Below are positions 14,406 to 16,691 of a stretch of 16,691 bases of DNA, piece after piece. The DNA is taken from NCBI GenBank assembly GCA_943325425.2, contig CALPPJ020000003.1, positions 1 through 16,691 of the forward strand, in the 5' to 3' direction. The DNA comes from Bifidobacterium breve (GTDB taxonomy: Bacteria; Actinomycetota; Acidimicrobiia; Acidimicrobiales; Ilumatobacteraceae). Below the pieces are notes generated by a model. That model searched no databases and was not told the origin of the DNA. It worked only from the letters and a program-made list of their open reading frames with translations. Every line of letters starts with the position of its first letter. Positions within the stretch are counted from its first letter, which is position 1. The position numbers and the translations under genes were made by a program.

Positions 14406-15146
14406 TCACTGTCTTTTGCAAGCAATGACTAGGACACTGAGTCCCCATGGGAGTGAAATCAATTGCAAAAGTTTTCGCTCGCACCAAGCCAAAAAACCTA
14501 ATAGTCCGAATAGGCCAGTGGTGTTGTTATCTAAGTCACTTGATGAATCGCTTTTCTCCAACTTTGCTTTGATCCATGCAGGGGGAATGAGAAACGAGTA
14601 AGCACCTGTTGATCGGACGATGTCAAGATTGGCTTGTCGAGCAAGATCTTCAAGGTCATGCCGACTAAAGCGGCGGGCACCATGAGTGATGCGATCGTGA
14701 CTACGGCGCAGTGATCGGACACCGGGTTCCATGAGGCATACGAGTCCACCAGGCTGAACGACTCGGGCCATTTCACGAACTGCTTTTGCGGGATCAATGA
14801 CTTCGGCGTGGTACAAAACGGTGACGCAAAGCGCGACATCAACACAATCATTGGGGAGATCCATCGCCGCGATATCCCCGTGAATCAACTGAGCCTCGGG
14901 ATGGGTTTCGCCGTATAGACGTAACGCTTCAGGTTCAGAATCGAGGGCGATCACCGAGCCAAGATCGGACAACCACGCACCAGTTGCACCCGTTCCGCAG
15001 CCGGCATCGAGAAAGCGACGGGGACGCGAGCGTCCCACTTCTTGAAGTTCAGTCACTATGAATTGTCGAAGTAGGGATCGTGTGGCGCGGTACCACCAAT
15101 GAGACTGCTCAACTTCGGCCATGCGGCGGTATTCGTCTGCATCCAT
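14406..15146 (-). CDS. class I SAM-dependent methyltransferase
   Basis: A 246-residue methyltransferase. It has the N-terminal EYRRMAEVEQSHWWYRATRSLL typical of methyltransferases in glycan and polyketide clusters, motif I LDAGCGTGATG (46-56), acidic strand-2 end ALDSEPEAL, motif HGDIAAMDLP (89-98), strand 4 VDVALCVTVLYH, and VVQPGGLVCLMEPG (129-142). A hydrophobic C-terminal stretch (GLFGLLGFLAWCERKLLQLIS) may contact the membrane or a lipid-linked substrate. I chose the ATG at 15146, which has a GGTGAG seven bases upstream; the frame stays open to a GTG at 15188. It is divergent from the mannosyltransferase. A sugar, lipid-linked glycan or quinone-like acceptor is possible; the substrate is not predictable. 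Confidence 0.85.
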   Translation of the reverse strand: MDADEYRRMAEVEQSHWWYRATRSLLRQFIVTELQEVGRSRPRRFLDAGCGTGATGAWLSDLGSVIALDSEPEALRLYGETHPEAQLIHGDIAAMDLPNDCVDVALCVTVLYHAEVIDPAKAVREMARVVQPGGLVCLMEPGVRSLRRSHDRITHGARRFSRHDLEDLARQANLDIVRSTGAYSFLIPPAWIKAKLEKSDSSSDLDNNTTGLFGLLGFLAWCERKLLQLISLPWGLSVLVIACKRQ

Positions 15147-15207
15147 TACTGAACTCACCATTTTCGAATGAAACGTCAGTTCTCTCACGATGACGTCATA
15201 AAACTCT

Positions 15208-15213
15208 TACACT
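15208..15213 (+). promoter_or_regulatory. candidate -10 box of the mannosyltransferase operon
   Basis: TACACT is followed by seven bases and then ATG at 15221, suggesting a leaderless transcript. There is no Shine-Dalgarno and no convincing -35. An 8-bp palindrome TGACGTCA (15191-15198) lies upstream and could be a regulator site or chance. Confidence 0.4.
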
Positions 15214-15220
15214 AGAGCCC

Positions 15221-16348
15221 ATGGACCGCGTGGACGTCACACCTTCCTCTGCAGTTCAATCCATCGGCACTCAGATACGGGTGTGGCAAATCCCGATTGT
15301 TGCTTGGCTGGTGTCGCGAATCATCGGGTGTATCGGTCTTGTGGTGTGGCCCACTGCCGACGGACGTTGGTTTAACAGTTTTGGTTTGACGCATATGGAT
15401 GGTGGTTGGTACCGCATCATCATGACGATCGGTTATCCAAACGGCCCCTTGCAGGATGTCAGTTCAGCGTGGCCATTTGCGCCGCTATATCCGTTTACAG
15501 CGGACCTTCTGACTCGACTGGGGGCACCAGTTGGACCGTCATTGATTTTGGTGTCATGGATGTGCGCCCTTGTTGCTCTTGTAGGAATTTGGGAACTAGC
15601 TCGACCTCGTTTCGGTGAAGCGGTTGCGAAATATTCAGTTTGGACTTTGGCACTTCTACCTGGTGCAGTCGGACAAGTGCTGTCCTACAGCGACAGCATG
15701 TTCGTCGCGGGTGTGATCTGGCTATTAGTCGTCGTTGATCGAATTGAAACACGAAGACGAGAAGACGGCAAGGCCGACCACTTGTGGTGGTTGGTGGGCT
15801 TGTTGTTTTTGGTCGTGAGTTCTAGTCGACCAAATGGCATATTGATTTTGCCAGCAGTGTTGGCAGCAGTATGGGTTGTACAGCGGAGTGTGAAGAACAT
15901 CGTTATTGCCCTCGCGCCGTCGTTGATTTTCTTAAGCATTTGGATGATTTATTGTGAGAACAAAACGGGCGATGCACTGGCATTTGTTAACTCCAAGAAC
16001 ACGTGGTTAGAAACTACGATTATTGATTTCTTCGCCCATCCATTGGAACGACCAGCAATTGTTTTACACGTGGCAACATTCGCCATTGTTGCGCTGATCG
16101 CCCTGCCATCAATGAAGAAGATCCCAAGTTGGTGGCACCTGATTTCATTCGTATTGCTAGTTCCATCGCTCATACTTGGAGTTGAAGGAATGGCCCGCTA
16201 TATCTCGCTCACTGCGCCGGTATTGATTGCGCTTGCGATTTCACTGGATCGGATGAGCAAGTTGCTACGGACTCTCTTTTTTGTGGCCTCGGCTAGTGCA
16301 ATGTTGTTTCTGGCGGTCAATGTAGTGAGGTACACGTGGGTGCCCTAA
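15221..16348 (+). CDS. PIG-V-like polytopic mannosyltransferase
   Basis: A 375-residue integral membrane glycosyltransferase resembling PIG-V / GPI mannosyltransferase 2 family proteins, which transfer sugar from a polyprenyl-phosphate donor on the outer face of the membrane. The first luminal/periplasmic loop carries the catalytic motif HMDGGWYRIIMTIGYP with Asp60, followed by WPFAPLYPF (84-92). A later SSRPNGILILP is also family-typical. About nine to ten transmembrane helices follow. It probably mannosylates a cell-surface lipid or glycan. It overlaps the following epimerase remnant by 13 bases, so it heads an operon with sugar-nucleotide genes. It is divergent from the methyltransferase. 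Confidence 0.83.
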   Translation: MDRVDVTPSSAVQSIGTQIRVWQIPIVAWLVSRIIGCIGLVVWPTADGRWFNSFGLTHMDGGWYRIIMTIGYPNGPLQDVSSAWPFAPLYPFTADLLTRLGAPVGPSLILVSWMCALVALVGIWELARPRFGEAVAKYSVWTLALLPGAVGQVLSYSDSMFVAGVIWLLVVVDRIETRRREDGKADHLWWLVGLLFLVVSSSRPNGILILPAVLAAVWVVQRSVKNIVIALAPSLIFLSIWMIYCENKTGDALAFVNSKNTWLETTIIDFFAHPLERPAIVLHVATFAIVALIALPSMKKIPSWWHLISFVLLVPSLILGVEGMARYISLTAPVLIALAISLDRMSKLLRTLFFVASASAMLFLAVNVVRYTWVP

Positions 16349-16566
16349 GTCGGTTTGCAGGATTGACGTGTCTGGTGACGGGTGGGCTTGGTTTTATTGG
16401 CTCAAATGTGGCTCTTTCGTTAGATCTTGCCCGTATCGATATCGGAGGTTTCAGCGGCGACTACACCAAGGCTCATCAATTACTGAAATGGAATCCACAA
16501 TTATCGTTCAGCGATGGTGTCGATCAGACTTTGGACTTTTGCCGGAGGCATTCGTGGTACCTCTGA
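16336..16566 (+). pseudogene. NAD-dependent epimerase/dehydratase with large internal deletion
   Basis: A 76-codon open frame that keeps only the two ends of a nucleotide-sugar epimerase. Residues 9-28 are the Rossmann start, GLTCLVTGGLGFIGSNVALS, with the GxxGxxG NAD loop. From about residue 37 (GGFSGDYTKAHQLLKWNPQL) the sequence matches the last quarter of such enzymes, where a helix and a KAxxLLxWxP block end the protein. The middle, normally over 200 residues with the Ser and YxxxK active site, is absent, yet the frame is preserved. It cannot be an active enzyme. It begins with GTG overlapping the mannosyltransferase by 13 bases and ends overlapping the aminotransferase by 13 bases, so it still fits the operon. 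An assembly collapse is an alternative. Confidence 0.78.
16543..16547 (+). promoter_or_regulatory. Shine-Dalgarno of the aminotransferase gene
   Basis: GGAGG lies within the end of the epimerase remnant, six bases before the GTG at 16554. It decides that start and shows that re-initiation is provided for inside the upstream frame. Confidence 0.7.
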
Positions 16567-16691
16567 TTGATCTATCCCGCCGTTTGATTTCAAACAGTGA
16601 TTCTTTTCATACCGTTGTTCAAGGAATTTCGACACGTGGAAATGTTCTCTTGGCTCAACAAGCCGAAATGTTTGAGGAAGCTTTTGCCTCA
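16554..16691 (+). CDS. DegT/DnrJ/EryC1-family sugar aminotransferase (N-terminal part)
   Basis: The first 46 codons are present; the gene runs off the right edge. MVPLIDLSRRLISN followed by TVVQGISTRGNVLLAQQ and EMFEEAFAS fits the N-terminus of PLP-dependent DegT/DnrJ/EryC1/StrS aminotransferases (VPxxDLxR, a helix, then S-G-x-xxLGPxVExFEexFA). These enzymes transfer an amino group to a keto-sugar nucleotide in surface-glycan or secondary-metabolite synthesis. GTG start with a strong GGAGG. It overlaps the epimerase remnant. The catalytic Lys lies outside the window. The assignment rests on a short segment but the pattern is characteristic. Confidence 0.7.
   Translation, partial: MVPLIDLSRRLISNSDSFHTVVQGISTRGNVLLAQQAEMFEEAFAS

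Noticed and set aside
15191..15198. TGACGTCA palindrome as a defined operator
   Set aside because: A single 8-bp palindrome can occur by chance and no matching regulator is nearby; mentioned only as context for the promoter.

Overview
The window looks like a chromosomal segment of an actinobacterium of moderate GC content (about half GC by eye), most likely from the Acidimicrobiia. The evidence is a mycothiol-type DinB/MDMPI protein, an ArsI/CadI-type metalloprotein, a DivIVA-domain polar protein, and a YlbL-like PDZ protease near a UPF0182 membrane protein, a neighbourhood also known from mycobacteria. Several genes have no Shine-Dalgarno sequence and may be leaderless. The taxonomic call is inference. 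Genes are packed tightly and no gap exceeds 300 bases. I see no rRNA, tRNA, CRISPR array or insertion sequence.

Layout. (1) 1-806, minus strand: the first 16 codons of an unidentified gene, a long near-perfect hairpin, and an MDMPI-like protein. (2) 834-1262: a divergent ArsI/CadI dioxygenase. (3) 1264-5399: a sugar-acid block. An SDR dehydrogenase and a solute-binding-protein homologue with no signal peptide are on the minus strand. L-fuconate dehydratase and an L-fucose-dehydrogenase-type aldo/keto reductase are divergent on the plus strand. Together they supply three recognisable steps of the non-phosphorylating L-fucose pathway; the lactonase, final hydrolase and transporter are not here. 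(4) 5399-5977: a GDT1/TMEM165-family cation transporter. (5) 5986-6891, minus strand: a PIN-toxin/antitoxin pair with an ATGA overlap and a perfect 9-bp inverted repeat in its promoter, then (6888-7813) a HEAT-repeat protein and a small two-TM membrane protein. (6) 7803-14343: an envelope/cell-pole block with a membrane-anchored PDZ-Lon protease, a DivIVA-type coiled-coil protein whose C-terminus resembles the phage MuF head-morphogenesis domain, the large UPF0182 membrane protein, and a convergent coiled-coil protein. (7) 14406-16691: a glycan-type block with a SAM methyltransferase, a divergent PIG-V-like mannosyltransferase, a nucleotide-sugar epimerase that keeps only its two ends, and the start of a DegT-family sugar aminotransferase.

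The most unusual items are the DivIVA/MuF fusion, the internally deleted epimerase embedded in an otherwise intact overlapping operon, the leaderless solute-binding homologue in the fucose cluster, and the well-formed operator of the toxin-antitoxin module.
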